58,920 bases of DNA from Opitutaceae bacterium. Its GTDB lineage: Bacteria; Verrucomicrobiota; Verrucomicrobiia; Opitutales; Opitutaceae. The notes under the pieces were generated by a model. It was given only the letters and a program-made list of their open reading frames with translations. It was not told where the DNA came from and did not search any database. This document shows positions 1 to 8,964 of this stretch, in pieces. The stretch spans positions 1 to 58,920 of the forward strand of contig PLXS01000023.1 of assembly GCA_003151515.1 (NCBI GenBank). Reading direction: 5' to 3'. Position numbers and translations under genes: made by a program. Numbering within the stretch: the stretch's first letter is position 1; each line of letters begins with the position of its first letter.

Positions 1-43
1 CAGTTTTATTTAAAATGCTCTAGCGAAGCGGCCCGTGCCGGGA

Positions 44-3000
44 TCACTGCGCCTCGTAGATCTCGGCAAGCCCGACTCCGCTGGAGCCGTTTGCGCCCGT
101 CAGCTCCGCCGTATAGGCTCCCGGCGGAAGCGTCACAAGGATCGCCGCGTCCGCCGAGCCGGCGCCGAGCGCGAAGGCTCCGACCCGCGCAAACGTCTGC
201 GACAGGCCGGGGCCCCCGCCCCACCCGCTGTTCGACTGCAGCGCGTCGTTGTTCGAGTCGAAGAGCACGAGCTGCGGCGTGGCCAGCGCGCCCGGGACGC
301 CGAACTGGGCCAGCGCGGGCCCGATCCCGCGGATAAGGACCCTCTCGGACACGTTTCCCGTGATGACGAAGCCCGCGATGAGGATGTTGCCCACGGTGCC
401 GACCGAGGCCCGGGACGAGAGGTTGACGAGGCGCGAGGTCGATGTGCCGGCGTCGGCGTCGTAGATCTCGGCGAGCCCCACCCCTGTGGTTGAGGACAGG
501 CCGCTCAGCCCGGCCGTGTAGGCGCCGGTCCCCAGGGTCGCGAGCATCGCCGCGTCGGCGGACGCCTCCGGGAGCGGGAACGCTCCCACCTGCGAGAAGG
601 CAAGCGCGAGGCTCGAGCCGCCGCCCCAGGTGCTGTTCGTCTCGAGCGTAACGCCCGAGGAATTGACGAGGCTTAGCATCGGCTGGATGAGGGCGCCGGG
701 GACGCCGAACTGAACCAGCGTCGGCCCGACCCCGCGGATCACCACGTGCTTCGGGCCCGTGCCACCCACCACAAACCCGGCGATCAGGACGTTGGCGCCG
801 GTTCCGACCGACGAGCGCGAGGAGAGATTCGCAAGTCGGCTTGGCAGCGCGCCGCCCGAGAGCACCTCGACCCCGCCGGTGCCGGTCACGACAAAGGATC
901 CCTCTCCGCACGCGACGGAATCGAGGCGGGCGGCGGTGCCCGTGCTCTGGGCGGTCCAGGTCACCCCCTCGTCGGCCGAGGTGATCACGGTGCCGGATAA
1001 CCCCACAGCGACGAAGGTTCCGTAGCCATATCCCACGTGGACCAGCACATTCGGGGTCGGCGATGCCTGCGCCATCCACAGCGACCCGTCCGGCGAGGTG
1101 AAGATGCTTCCGTTGGCGCCCACGGCCACGAAACCCCTGGCGCCGTAGGCGACGCCGTAGAGGTCCTCAGTCGAGCCGAGTTGCTGGGCGCTCCAGGCCA
1201 GGCCGTCGGGGGACGAGACCACCGTCCCTCCCAGACCCACGGCGACAAAGTGGCCGTTGCCATAGGCCACCGCATTGAGGTTCTGCGCGGTGCCCGATGA
1301 CGCCTGCTTCCAGCCCGAGGCCGACTGGCCCGACGTGATGCACGCGCCTCCGTAACCGACGGCGACCAGCGTCTGGTCTCCCAAAGCAATTCCGGTCAGG
1401 ATGCTTGTCGTGCCGGAGGCCTGAAGCGTGCCGTCGTACGTGGCGGCGGCGTAGGTGACGACCGCGCCCCCGTTGCCTACGGCGACCAGCAGGTTCTGCC
1501 CGGGCACGTCGACGATTGCGTTCAACTCTCCCCAGGTCTGGCCCGGCGGGCCGTTGCTCGCCGAGGCGGTCCAGGTCACGCCGTCGGGGGAGTAAAAGGC
1601 CGTGCCGTCCAGGCCGACCACCACGAAGTTCGCACCGTCAAACGCGGCCGCGACCTGCGAGGTCCCCGTCGGCAGCGGCGTCGACGACGTCCAGGCGCTG
1701 AACGGGTACGTGGAGCCATGAGGGAAGGTTTCGGAGAGATTCGCTGCGGCGACCGCGCTCCCCGAGGCGTTGGTCACCGTGACGGAATAGATGCCCTGAT
1801 CCGAAAGCTGCAGCGGGTGCGTCGTGTAGGTCGAGGCGGTGGCACCCGTGATCGGAGCGCCATTGAGGCTCCACTGGTAGGTCAGCGGCGTCAGGCTGAT
1901 TGCCGTCACGCCGAACGTAACCGTGTTTCCGACCGTCGCAGACTGGGAGACCGGGGCCGTGCCCACAATGGGGGCGCTTGGGATACCCTTGCGGATCAGG
2001 TCGTTGGATGTGTCCGATATGTAGACACTCCCATCGGGGCCGACCGCAATGCCCTTCGGGTAATCAAAGACAGCTGAAGAGCCTGCGCCGTCCGCGAATC
2101 CCGGATAGTCGCCCGCGCTTCCAGCCAGGGTCGTCACCACCCCGAGGGGCGAAATCTCCCTAATCTTGTTGTTGCCCGTGTCCGCCACGAACAGATTTCC
2201 GCTCCCGTCAACGGCGACGGCCTCGGGCCAATAGAACAATGCACTGGCGCCGATTCCGTCGACGCTCCCGGTCACGCCGGGGGTTCCCGCCAGTGTGGTG
2301 ACCGCGCCCGCTGCCGTGATCTTGCGGATCGTGCTGTTACCGGAATCGGCCACGTAGACGTTTCCGTTCACGTCGACGGCTACTCCGCAGGGAGATCTGA
2401 ATCGGGCCGCGGCCCCGACACCGTCAGCGCTGCCGGAAATTCCGGCCTCGCCCGCAAGGGTCGTCACGGCTTGGTCGGGCGACACCTTGCGGATGGTGTC
2501 GGAGGCCGAATCGGATACATACAGATTTCCCTCCTGATCTACGGCCACGCCAAACGGGGAATAGAGCCGGGCATCGGTGCCGATGCCGTCCAGGGCGCCA
2601 GGCTGCCCTATGTATCCGGCGAAAGTCGTGACCAAGCCGCTTGGAGCGATCTTTCTCACCGCTGAATTGTATGTATCCGCCACGTAGATATTGCCCGCGC
2701 CGTCCACGGCAACGCCGCTCGGGTTCGAAAAACGCACGACGCTGCCGGTCCCATCGATGGCCCCGGCCATTCTTGGGGTGCCCGCATAGGTGGTGACCGC
2801 GCCCGCCGGCGTGGACATGCGGATTGTGTCGTTCAAGCTGTCCGCGATGTAGAGGTTTCCCGATGAGTCGAGCGCGATGCCGAGCGGAAGGTAGAATTGG
2901 GCTGAGGAGCCTGTCCCATCCTTGCTGCCCGTGTCTCCGTTGCTGCCGGCCAGCGTGGAGACGGTCAGTGTCTGCGCCGATGCGGCTGCCGCCGGCAGCA

Positions 3001-3061
3001 CGAGCGCGAGGGCGGCGGCCACAAGGCGTTGGATTCCCGTGCGGGTAATGGGATCTTTCAT
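44..3061 (-). CDS. Secreted NHL-repeat / Ig-like / BNR-like protein with two C-terminal 130-residue repeats
   Basis: The protein has 1005 residues from the ATG at 3061, where a signal peptide begins (MKDPITRTG, hydrophobic LVAAALALVLPAAAASA). An in-frame upstream extension to 3439 is low-complexity and has no signal peptide, so I rejected it. Residues ~30-365 hold six NHL beta-propeller units, each with GVAVD.. GN.YVAD..N..IRK and ending V.T.AG. An Ig-like domain follows (~370-455, YQWSLNGAPI and YSVTVTN). Next come BNR/YCF48-like repeats (~460-735, SPDG..W and FVAVG). Two near-identical ~130-residue units close the protein (741-870 and 876-1005). NHL and Ig modules generally bind proteins or glycans, so a surface or extracellular binding role is likely, but the ligand is unknown. 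It stands alone on the minus strand and diverges from the gene at 3307. Confidence 0.88.
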   Translation of the reverse strand: MKDPITRTGIQRLVAAALALVLPAAAASAQTLTVSTLAGSNGDTGSKDGTGSSAQFYLPLGIALDSSGNLYIADSLNDTIRMSTPAGAVTTYAGTPRMAGAIDGTGSVVRFSNPSGVAVDGAGNIYVADTYNSAVRKIAPSGLVTTFAGYIGQPGALDGIGTDARLYSPFGVAVDQEGNLYVSDSASDTIRKVSPDQAVTTLAGEAGISGSADGVGAAARFRSPCGVAVDVNGNVYVADSGNSTIRKITAAGAVTTLAGTPGVTGSVDGIGASALFYWPEAVAVDGSGNLFVADTGNNKIREISPLGVVTTLAGSAGDYPGFADGAGSSAVFDYPKGIAVGPDGSVYISDTSNDLIRKGIPSAPIVGTAPVSQSATVGNTVTFGVTAISLTPLTYQWSLNGAPITGATASTYTTHPLQLSDQGIYSVTVTNASGSAVAAANLSETFPHGSTYPFSAWTSSTPLPTGTSQVAAAFDGANFVVVGLDGTAFYSPDGVTWTASASNGPPGQTWGELNAIVDVPGQNLLVAVGNGGAVVTYAAATYDGTLQASGTTSILTGIALGDQTLVAVGYGGACITSGQSASGWKQASSGTAQNLNAVAYGNGHFVAVGLGGTVVSSPDGLAWSAQQLGSTEDLYGVAYGARGFVAVGANGSIFTSPDGSLWMAQASPTPNVLVHVGYGYGTFVAVGLSGTVITSADEGVTWTAQSTGTAARLDSVACGEGSFVVTGTGGVEVLSGGALPSRLANLSSRSSVGTGANVLIAGFVVGGTGPKHVVIRGVGPTLVQFGVPGALIQPMLSLVNSSGVTLETNSTWGGGSSLALAFSQVGAFPLPEASADAAMLATLGTGAYTAGLSGLSSTTGVGLAEIYDADAGTSTSRLVNLSSRASVGTVGNILIAGFVITGNVSERVLIRGIGPALAQFGVPGALATPQLVLFDSNNDALQSNSGWGGGPGLSQTFARVGAFALGAGSADAAILVTLPPGAYTAELTGANGSSGVGLAEIYEAQ
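47..436 (-). repeat. C-terminal 130-residue unit, copy 2
   Basis: This encodes residues 876-1005 of the NHL protein. It runs from SRLVNLSSRASVG to VGLAEIYEAQ and aligns along its whole length with the preceding copy, sharing LIAGFV, IRG.GP.L.QFGVPGAL, SADAA and GLAEIY. It is a protein-level tandem duplication that is still visible in the DNA. Confidence 0.85.
452..841 (-). repeat. C-terminal 130-residue unit, copy 1
   Basis: This encodes residues 741-870, from SRLANLSSRSSVG to VGLAEIYDAD. A short AGTST linker separates it from copy 2. Units of this kind at the C-termini of secreted proteins are familiar in Opitutus-like Verrucomicrobia. They may be a sorting or surface-attachment module, but that role is inference. 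Confidence 0.85.
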
Positions 3062-3306
3062 GTGCGGTACATCCGGGCTTGGCCGGGTTCCGCACCCGCG
3101 GGCCGGACAGCCTGGAAATGGGGATGCGGTTCTGGGGTTCGTTGCGAAGGGTCGGCGACTGGAACCTGCCGCCCTCACGCAATTCATGACAGGCAAGGCC
3201 TCTAAATCCGCTACTCGGGGCGGCGCCAGGCGACTTCTTTCTCGCGCGGGCCGCGGGCGCAGCCAATGATCACGCGCAGTCACCCGAACCCGCCTCTTAC
3301 GTAGCC

Positions 3307-4071
3307 ATGAAGCAACACATCCGCCTGTGCCTGCCCCTTCTAATGTGCGCCGCGGCCCTCCAAGCGCGGGCCCAGGCCCCGAGCGTCCCCGACTGGGCCC
3401 TGCCGGGCTCGGCGACGCACCAGCAGGTGCCCCCGCCAAAGGACTTCCACAGGGCCACCACGACCTGGGAGACGCCCATCGGGGTCTTTGCCGGGCAGTC
3501 CGACATCGGAAGCGCCGTCGTCGCCGGAAGCGCGAGCTTCGATGCGGGCACGGGGCGCTACACGATCAATTCCGCCGGCTACAACATCTGGTACACGAGG
3601 GACGAGTTCCGCTATCTCTGGAGGAGGATGACGGGCGACGTCTCGCTCGCGGCCGACATCACGTTCCCGAACGCGGGCGGCTACGGCGATCGCAAGGTCG
3701 TACTCGTCATCCGCCAGGACCTCGATGACGACTCCAAGGAGATCATGGCTGGGCTGCACGGGGCCGGGCTGATCCATCTCGCGCAGAGGCCCGTGAAGGG
3801 GGCCAACATGAAGGAGGACTACCGCGTCCCGGGGCGCCCGCATCCGAGTGCTGCGGCCACGCGCATCGGCATCGAGAAGCACGGCGACCTGTTCGCGCTT
3901 TTTGTAAGCCAGGATGGCGAGCCCATGCACCAGGTAGGCTCCCCCGTCAGCCTTCACCTCGACGGCCCCTTCTACGTCGGAATCGGGTTCTGCTCCCACC
4001 TGCCGGCCACTTCCGACACCGGCGTGGTCTCCACGCTGCTTCTCGAAGACTCCGCCGGCAAGGTCCGCTAG
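3307..4071 (+). CDS. Secreted concanavalin-A-like (DUF1349-like) protein
   Basis: The 254-residue protein starts with a signal peptide (KQHIRLCLPLLMCAAALQARAQA). The mature part resembles the DUF1349 / concanavalin-like lectin fold found alone or before TolB-like propellers in Acidobacteria and Verrucomicrobia: a W-T.DEFRYLWRRMTGDVSLAADI strand, then KVVLVIRQDLDDDSKE, then a strand-rich C-terminal half ending VSTLLLEDSAG. Such domains probably bind carbohydrate. No catalytic residues can be assigned. It diverges from the NHL protein across a 245-bp gap (3062-3306) in which I see no further gene. The family assignment is tentative; secretion is well supported. Confidence 0.7.
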   Translation: MKQHIRLCLPLLMCAAALQARAQAPSVPDWALPGSATHQQVPPPKDFHRATTTWETPIGVFAGQSDIGSAVVAGSASFDAGTGRYTINSAGYNIWYTRDEFRYLWRRMTGDVSLAADITFPNAGGYGDRKVVLVIRQDLDDDSKEIMAGLHGAGLIHLAQRPVKGANMKEDYRVPGRPHPSAAATRIGIEKHGDLFALFVSQDGEPMHQVGSPVSLHLDGPFYVGIGFCSHLPATSDTGVVSTLLLEDSAGKVR

Positions 4072-4151
4072 GCTATCCCTGGAACGGGCGCCCCCTTGCG
4101 CCGAGGCACTGCGCGATCCCTTACAGCCGGCGAGAGCGGGCAAGCGCATTC

Positions 4152-4178
4152 GTCATGCAATCTGCTCTTCTGCATGAC
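4152..4178. promoter_or_regulatory. 8-bp-arm inverted repeat in the 4072-4340 gap
   Basis: GTCATGCA (4152-4159) and TGCATGAC (4171-4178) are perfect inverted repeats around an 11-base spacer. The site is 80 bp after the 3307-4071 stop and 160 bp before the 4341 start. No T-tract follows on either strand, so an operator or RNA hairpin is as likely as a terminator. The rest of the 269-bp gap shows no gene. Confidence 0.4.
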
Positions 4179-4340
4179 CAAAGGCATCGCGTGGGTCACC
4201 GGCCGCGCCCCGCCCTTCTTTGAAGCCCCGTATGCATTTCTACCCCAAGCGGGAAATTGGCTAATCCGCGTAACCGTGTTGTATCCCATGTGCGTCTCCA
4301 GCTCGCAGTACATCATCCCAATATCCCAGACTCACACCCC

Positions 4341-4964
4341 ATGATTATCGGCTTCCTAACTAGAACAGCGGCCGTTGGCTCCGTTGCGTGCCTTGCGCTT
4401 TCCCTTGGCAGCGTTTCCCGCGCCGACGACGAGAAGGTGATCGAGCGCGATGGAACCTACACCACAAGCAAGGGCGGGTCCGGAAAGACCTCCTCCACGA
4501 CGACCAAGGCCAACGGGGTCGTGACCAGGCAGGGCACCTGGACAAACGCCGGCGGCGGCACGGGCACGAAGCAGTCCCAGGCCACCTGGAACAAGTCCAA
4601 TCAGACGGCGGCGGTCAACGGTTCGGTCACGAGGCCCAACGGGGCGACGACCACCTGGCAGGGCACGAAGGAGAGGACGGCGCCCGGCGTGATCCAGGGA
4701 AGCGGCACGATCACCCAGGCGAACGGCAAGAAGGACACCTACTCCTCCACCAACACCAGGGTGGCGCCCGGGTCTTGGGACAGGAATTCGGTGGTCACGA
4801 CCGCGAACGGCGAGACGATTGACCGCTCGGTTGACACGACCGTGGTCGACGGCAAGGGAACCCGGACGGTGACGACCACCGGGCCGAATGGCCAGACCGT
4901 GACGCGCAACGCCTCCTTCAACCAGACGACTTCGACGGTGCCGGTTTCTTCCCCGAACAACTGA
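4341..4964 (+). CDS. Secreted Thr/Gly/Asn-rich repeat protein
   Basis: The 207-residue protein starts at the ATG at 4341, where a signal peptide begins (MIIGFLTRTAAVGS, cleavage likely after SRA). The 28 in-frame upstream residues are unlike a leader. The mature chain is made of short degenerate beta-like repeats of the form T..NG....T..GT, for example TKANGVVTRQGTWTN, TRPNGATTTWQGT, TQANGKKDTYSST and TGPNGQTVTRNA. It is rich in Thr, Gly and Asn and lacks Cys. It resembles periplasmic or surface beta-repeat proteins of unknown function, and no enzymatic motif is present. It converges with the gene ending at 5000, so it is probably monocistronic. Confidence 0.75.
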   Translation: MIIGFLTRTAAVGSVACLALSLGSVSRADDEKVIERDGTYTTSKGGSGKTSSTTTKANGVVTRQGTWTNAGGGTGTKQSQATWNKSNQTAAVNGSVTRPNGATTTWQGTKERTAPGVIQGSGTITQANGKKDTYSSTNTRVAPGSWDRNSVVTTANGETIDRSVDTTVVDGKGTRTVTTTGPNGQTVTRNASFNQTTSTVPVSSPNN

Positions 4965-4999
4965 GTCAAGCTGGGCTGGAACCGCGGGACGGACGGCGC

Positions 5000-7900
5000 T
5001 CAAAGCGGCTGAGCGCCCAGGGTGCCGACAAGCGACTTGCGGTAGTCGGCCGTGGACACGCGCGACGCCTCCTGCCTGACGGCGGCCAGGCGCTCCGCCA
5101 ATCCGAGCCTCTTTACCACGTCCGCGTTCACCGGGTTCGAAGTGTACTGCTCCAGGTTGCGCACATGGCGCCCCCAGAGGGCGACGTCGCCCCGCTGCTT
5201 CGCGTCGAGGCGCGCGCCGTACCAGTCGCTTGAAATCAGGTGCTCGCGGGTGAATAGCCTGCGGACCTCCGCCGCCTCGAGGCCGTGGCCGTCGGCCGTC
5301 GTGCCATGCGCCATGATCTCGAGGAGCGCCCTGAGCGGCGGGCACGCGAGGGCCACCGTGCCGTCCGAGAAGTAGCTCTGCGCCACCCTCTGGTGCGTCG
5401 CGCAGATGTTGTCCATGCCGTCCGCGAAGACCGCGGGGTTCTGCTTCTCCGGGCGCAGCATCTCTTCCGTGAAGATGGAATGCGGGTGCGTGAAGAGCCT
5501 GCCGAGGAACACCCGGCCGAACTTCGCCGTGATGCGGTAGCCGAGCCGGCTGGCGAGGAGCTTCCTTCCCTCGAACTCGAAGTCCTCGCACTTCTCGAGG
5601 TAGTCGTGGGCCCGCAGGAACTCCGGGCTGCGCTCCTCCGCCGACATGCGGCACCAGAGCTCCGGCACGAGCAGGCTGACGTCGTGGTTCACCTGGAAGT
5701 TCGGCCCGACGTAGCCGGCGGCCGATAGGAAGGCCGCGTGCCCCGTCAGGATCTGCGACACGAGCGCCGCGTTCAGGTCGATGATCGCGGGCATTGCGTT
5801 GAACGGCCCCTTGGTGAGCGCACCCTCCGAGCCCGCGCCGGTCGTCGACGGGGACTTTCCCGTCATCGAGCTGATGAACTCGGCGAAGAGCTCGGGCAGC
5901 TCGAGGTGATGGATGGGGTTGAAGACAGCCAAGGGCCGGATCCGAGCCTGCTCGTCCGCGAGGTTGTTGCGGCGCCCGGGCACGAGGGCGTCGACCGGCG
6001 TCAGCACCGGCGCGTCGGCCGGCAGCTTGCGGAAAAGCCGGGTCGCCATCCGCGCCAGGTGCACGCCGCGCGCGTCGACAAAGTCCGGCCGAAGCTGCAG
6101 GTAGCGGGGGTTCTTGGACGGCTTGCCCTCAACCAGCCGAGGGTGTGCGGATGACACGAAGTAGGCCGGCCCCGGCGCGCCCTGCGCGGCGGCCCGCACC
6201 AGGGCCTGCATCGGCGCCGTGTACTTCGAGAACCCGATGGCCTCGTCGACAATCGCCCGGGCCTGGGCCTGGGTGAGGGGCTCGAAGTTCGAGATGAAGT
6301 TGCCCGGTTGGGCCAGCTCCCTCTCGGTCAGCTTGTCGTATCCCCGGTGGATGGCGTCGTCCGGGCGCTGGAAGAGCCGCATCTCGCAGTTCTCGACGAA
6401 CTTCAGGGACGAGCCCGGGCCTGCCCACGACACGGCGGCCGCGGGCACGACCACCGAGGCCGTGATGTCGTCCTCCATCTGGACCTTTGCGGCCGGGTGG
6501 AAGTCCTCGCGAAGGCCGAACACGCGCCACGCGCCCTCGGAATCGAAGCCGACCCGCAGGTAGCTCGCCGACAGCTTGCGGTTGTCGCACTTGAGCTCGT
6601 TTCCGGGGTTGCCGTTGAGGATGTCGACCGAGAAGTGCTCCCTCCACGCAGCGCCCCAGGAGACGCGGAAGTGGCGCTTCACGACGAATACGATCTCCTT
6701 CAGGTACTGGGGGATGGTCCGCAGCCAGGCGTTGTACTCATCGGAGTATTCCCTCTGGGCCGGCGTGAGCAGCTTGATGACCGAGCCGAGCGAGCGCTCG
6801 GGGCTCAGGATGGGGCGGCGGTCCGGGCCCCTGCGCGCAGGGTCGCGAAACCTGTCCGAGTAGTCGCGGCCGATGAGCTGCGCGACGCTGTCCATGTCCT
6901 TCTCGAAGTCGGCAACGAAGACCGGCCCCGGAAGAATGGCGTCCGAGATCGCCTTGGAAATCTCGGATTTGCCGCCGCCGGACACGGTGGACGGCTTGTG
7001 GCAGAGCGTCCCCTCCGCGACGGTGCCGACGATGTGCCAGGCCGAGTGCGCCGGGGGCTGCTCCAGGTTCACCTTGTACCCCGACGGGCGCACGTAGGTC
7101 CGGCTGGCCATGAAGGGGAGGCTCCGGCGGACGCCGCCCGTCATCCAGCTCAGCTCCTGCTTGGTCAGGTCGAAGGCCACGTCCTCGGGCACGTAGATGA
7201 TGTCGGGGTACTCGCGGTCCACGGCGTAGCCCTCGGGCCTGATGTCCATGAGCGAGCCGTAGCGCTCGGCCACCTCCGCGAAGGAATGGCCCCTCTGCTG
7301 GACGTGGAGGTTGCCCGAGAACTCCTCGCCCAGGTCGTAGGCGGGATACACCAGGGCTCCTCCGGAGTGCTCCTCCTCGGCCAGGCCGAAGAGGTTCGCA
7401 GAGTAGCTGATGTGCGTCTTCACCTCCTTCTTGCAGTAGCCGTAGTAGTTGTCGGCGATGATGGTCACGATGACGCCCTCGGCGCCGCGCGCGCAGACCT
7501 TGAAGGCCGCGCCGCCGTTGTAGCGCTCGTCCGGCTGCCGCCAGCACATGCCGTCGCGCCGCTGCCGCTCCGTGGCCTCCCCGTGCCCCGGCAGGCCGAG
7601 CTCGCGCTTGGTGAGCGCGGTCAGGTGCGGGGCGAGGATCACGCAGCCCGTGTGGCCGGTCCAGCCCCCGGGCTCCAGCGCCGCGTCGTTCTCGGGCAGC
7701 CGCGGGTCGCCGCCGTTTCCGAAGATGCACTCCACGAAGTCGAGGTTCGACACCAGCGAGCCGGGCGCGAAGAACCGCACCTCCATGCGCTTCTCGCCGA
7801 TGAAGCCCGGCACCGCCGGCACGACAAGCGGGCGCAGGAGCAGCGAGACGAAGCAGGCGGCCTCGCAGCCGCTTCCCGCCGTGAACGGCAGCCTCTGGAG

Positions 7901-8413
7901 CTCCGGAGGCGGCTGCAGCGCGTGCGCGAGCAGCCTTGCGAACACGGGCGCCGGCACGGCCAGCTTGTCATCGGGTATGGGCAGCCCCTTCTCGGCGATG
8001 TGGAACACGCCCTGGGTCGTTCGCCGGTCGTTCGCCGGGTTGTGCAGCACGCCGTTCCTGAGCCGGTAGCTCTTGAGCAGGGGCGACTCGAAATAGTCCC
8101 CCCCGAGCGGCAGCGACAGCTCGCGCGCAAGCCCGAGGTCGTCCAGGACGAAGGTCCTCGTCGGGAGCCTGGGCACCGCGGGGCCGCCGGCCAGCGCACC
8201 TTCGAGGTAGGCCTGGATGCGCGCGTCCACCGGGCACAGCTGGGCCGGTCGCGTCCGGGCCTCCTCCCCCAGCCTTGCGAGCAGCGGGGCGGCGAGCTTC
8301 GCCCAGGCCACGCTCTCCGGGTCGCCGATCGGCGAGAACCCGAGCATCGTCAGCCTCAGGTTGATGGCCTGCTGCAGCTTCGCGCGGTCCGCCGGTGGCT
8401 GTCTTTCGCTCAT
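5000..8413 (-). CDS. Probable PPi-type phosphoenolpyruvate carboxykinase
   Basis: The 1137-residue protein starts at the ATG at 8413 (MSERQPPADRAKL); an ATG at 8434 is an alternative. Its size, about 126 kDa, its soluble character and its overall organisation match the PPi-dependent PEPCK family known from Propionibacterium and Entamoeba. That family interconverts PEP, CO2 and PPi with oxaloacetate and phosphate, and is distantly related to GTP-PEPCK. A glycine-rich GGGKSE segment near residue 480 is a candidate phosphate-binding loop. The C-terminal lobe carries TTGAGSEGALTKGPFNA, HPHSIFTEEML and FADGMDNICATHQRVAQSYF. The assignment rests on remembered family features, not an alignment. Otherwise it is a large conserved protein of unknown function. 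It is monocistronic, converging with 4341-4964. Confidence 0.6.
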   Translation of the reverse strand: MSERQPPADRAKLQQAINLRLTMLGFSPIGDPESVAWAKLAAPLLARLGEEARTRPAQLCPVDARIQAYLEGALAGGPAVPRLPTRTFVLDDLGLARELSLPLGGDYFESPLLKSYRLRNGVLHNPANDRRTTQGVFHIAEKGLPIPDDKLAVPAPVFARLLAHALQPPPELQRLPFTAGSGCEAACFVSLLLRPLVVPAVPGFIGEKRMEVRFFAPGSLVSNLDFVECIFGNGGDPRLPENDAALEPGGWTGHTGCVILAPHLTALTKRELGLPGHGEATERQRRDGMCWRQPDERYNGGAAFKVCARGAEGVIVTIIADNYYGYCKKEVKTHISYSANLFGLAEEEHSGGALVYPAYDLGEEFSGNLHVQQRGHSFAEVAERYGSLMDIRPEGYAVDREYPDIIYVPEDVAFDLTKQELSWMTGGVRRSLPFMASRTYVRPSGYKVNLEQPPAHSAWHIVGTVAEGTLCHKPSTVSGGGKSEISKAISDAILPGPVFVADFEKDMDSVAQLIGRDYSDRFRDPARRGPDRRPILSPERSLGSVIKLLTPAQREYSDEYNAWLRTIPQYLKEIVFVVKRHFRVSWGAAWREHFSVDILNGNPGNELKCDNRKLSASYLRVGFDSEGAWRVFGLREDFHPAAKVQMEDDITASVVVPAAAVSWAGPGSSLKFVENCEMRLFQRPDDAIHRGYDKLTERELAQPGNFISNFEPLTQAQARAIVDEAIGFSKYTAPMQALVRAAAQGAPGPAYFVSSAHPRLVEGKPSKNPRYLQLRPDFVDARGVHLARMATRLFRKLPADAPVLTPVDALVPGRRNNLADEQARIRPLAVFNPIHHLELPELFAEFISSMTGKSPSTTGAGSEGALTKGPFNAMPAIIDLNAALVSQILTGHAAFLSAAGYVGPNFQVNHDVSLLVPELWCRMSAEERSPEFLRAHDYLEKCEDFEFEGRKLLASRLGYRITAKFGRVFLGRLFTHPHSIFTEEMLRPEKQNPAVFADGMDNICATHQRVAQSYFSDGTVALACPPLRALLEIMAHGTTADGHGLEAAEVRRLFTREHLISSDWYGARLDAKQRGDVALWGRHVRNLEQYTSNPVNADVVKRLGLAERLAAVRQEASRVSTADYRKSLVGTLGAQPL

Positions 8414-8528
8414 AGGCGCGCTTATAGTGACCATGCGCCCGCCGTTCGCAAAGTGATTCCGGCGCACGGCAGGCCGTCCTGGAGGTCCGGTAGCGGCCGC
8501 CGGGGCTGCGCCCCGGCGTGCGTTGGCG

Positions 8529-8942
8529 TCAGCGGCCGGTGCGCGTCCGCGCGGCCCTTCGGCGTCTCTCAACGTGTCCGAGGCGGTGAGCCACAAAGAA
8601 GCATCCAAGGGCGCCGCCCACCGAGAGAAAGGCCAGCGTCCGGGAAAGCCCCCTCCCGCGCCAGAGTCCCAGGAACCAATCCTTGAACTCGGAGGCCAGG
8701 ATGTTGGCCTTACCGCCCATAACCTCCATCTGGTACTCGTAGCGCTTGGTGTTGTTGAGACGGGCGATGAGAAGGCGGTCGTCATCCGGCGCCGCCGTCC
8801 GGTACGCGATCGCGGACGCCGCAAGGCCGGCGATGAGGATAACGGCCCCGGCGAGGCGAAGCCTACGCCGCAAGGCCGCATCGCGCACGCTGGCCCCCCC
8901 TTGGGCATCGTCGTGCCCGGGCGCGATTCCGTCCTCGGTCAC
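8529..8942 (-). CDS. Small two-TM membrane protein of unknown function
   Basis: The 137-residue protein has a GTG start at 8942. A hydrophilic N-terminus precedes a first membrane span (residues ~29-47, LAGAVILIAGLAASAIAY). A central region (KRYEYQMEVMGGKANILASEFKDWFLGLW) is followed by a second span (~103-118, TLAFLSVGGALGCFFVAHRLGHV) and a basic tail. No domain was recognised. The amphipathic central loop and the pair of spans look like a real inner-membrane protein rather than a shadow ORF. It lies between the PEPCK-like gene and the DUF2892 gene on the same strand, with 22 bp to the latter. Confidence 0.6.
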   Translation of the reverse strand: MTEDGIAPGHDDAQGGASVRDAALRRRLRLAGAVILIAGLAASAIAYRTAAPDDDRLLIARLNNTKRYEYQMEVMGGKANILASEFKDWFLGLWRGRGLSRTLAFLSVGGALGCFFVAHRLGHVERRRRAARTRTGR

Positions 8943-8964
8943 GGGCTCTGAGCCGACAGAATGA

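Noticed and set aside
3062..3439. N-terminal extension of the NHL protein
   Set aside because: The extension is Pro/Gly/Arg-rich, buries a clear signal peptide at 3061 and overlaps the divergent gene at 3307.
6308..8686. 792-codon plus-strand ORF opposite the PPi-PEPCK-like gene
   Set aside because: Shadow frame: Arg/Val/Leu/Asp-rich, no domain, and antisense to the conserved minus-strand protein.
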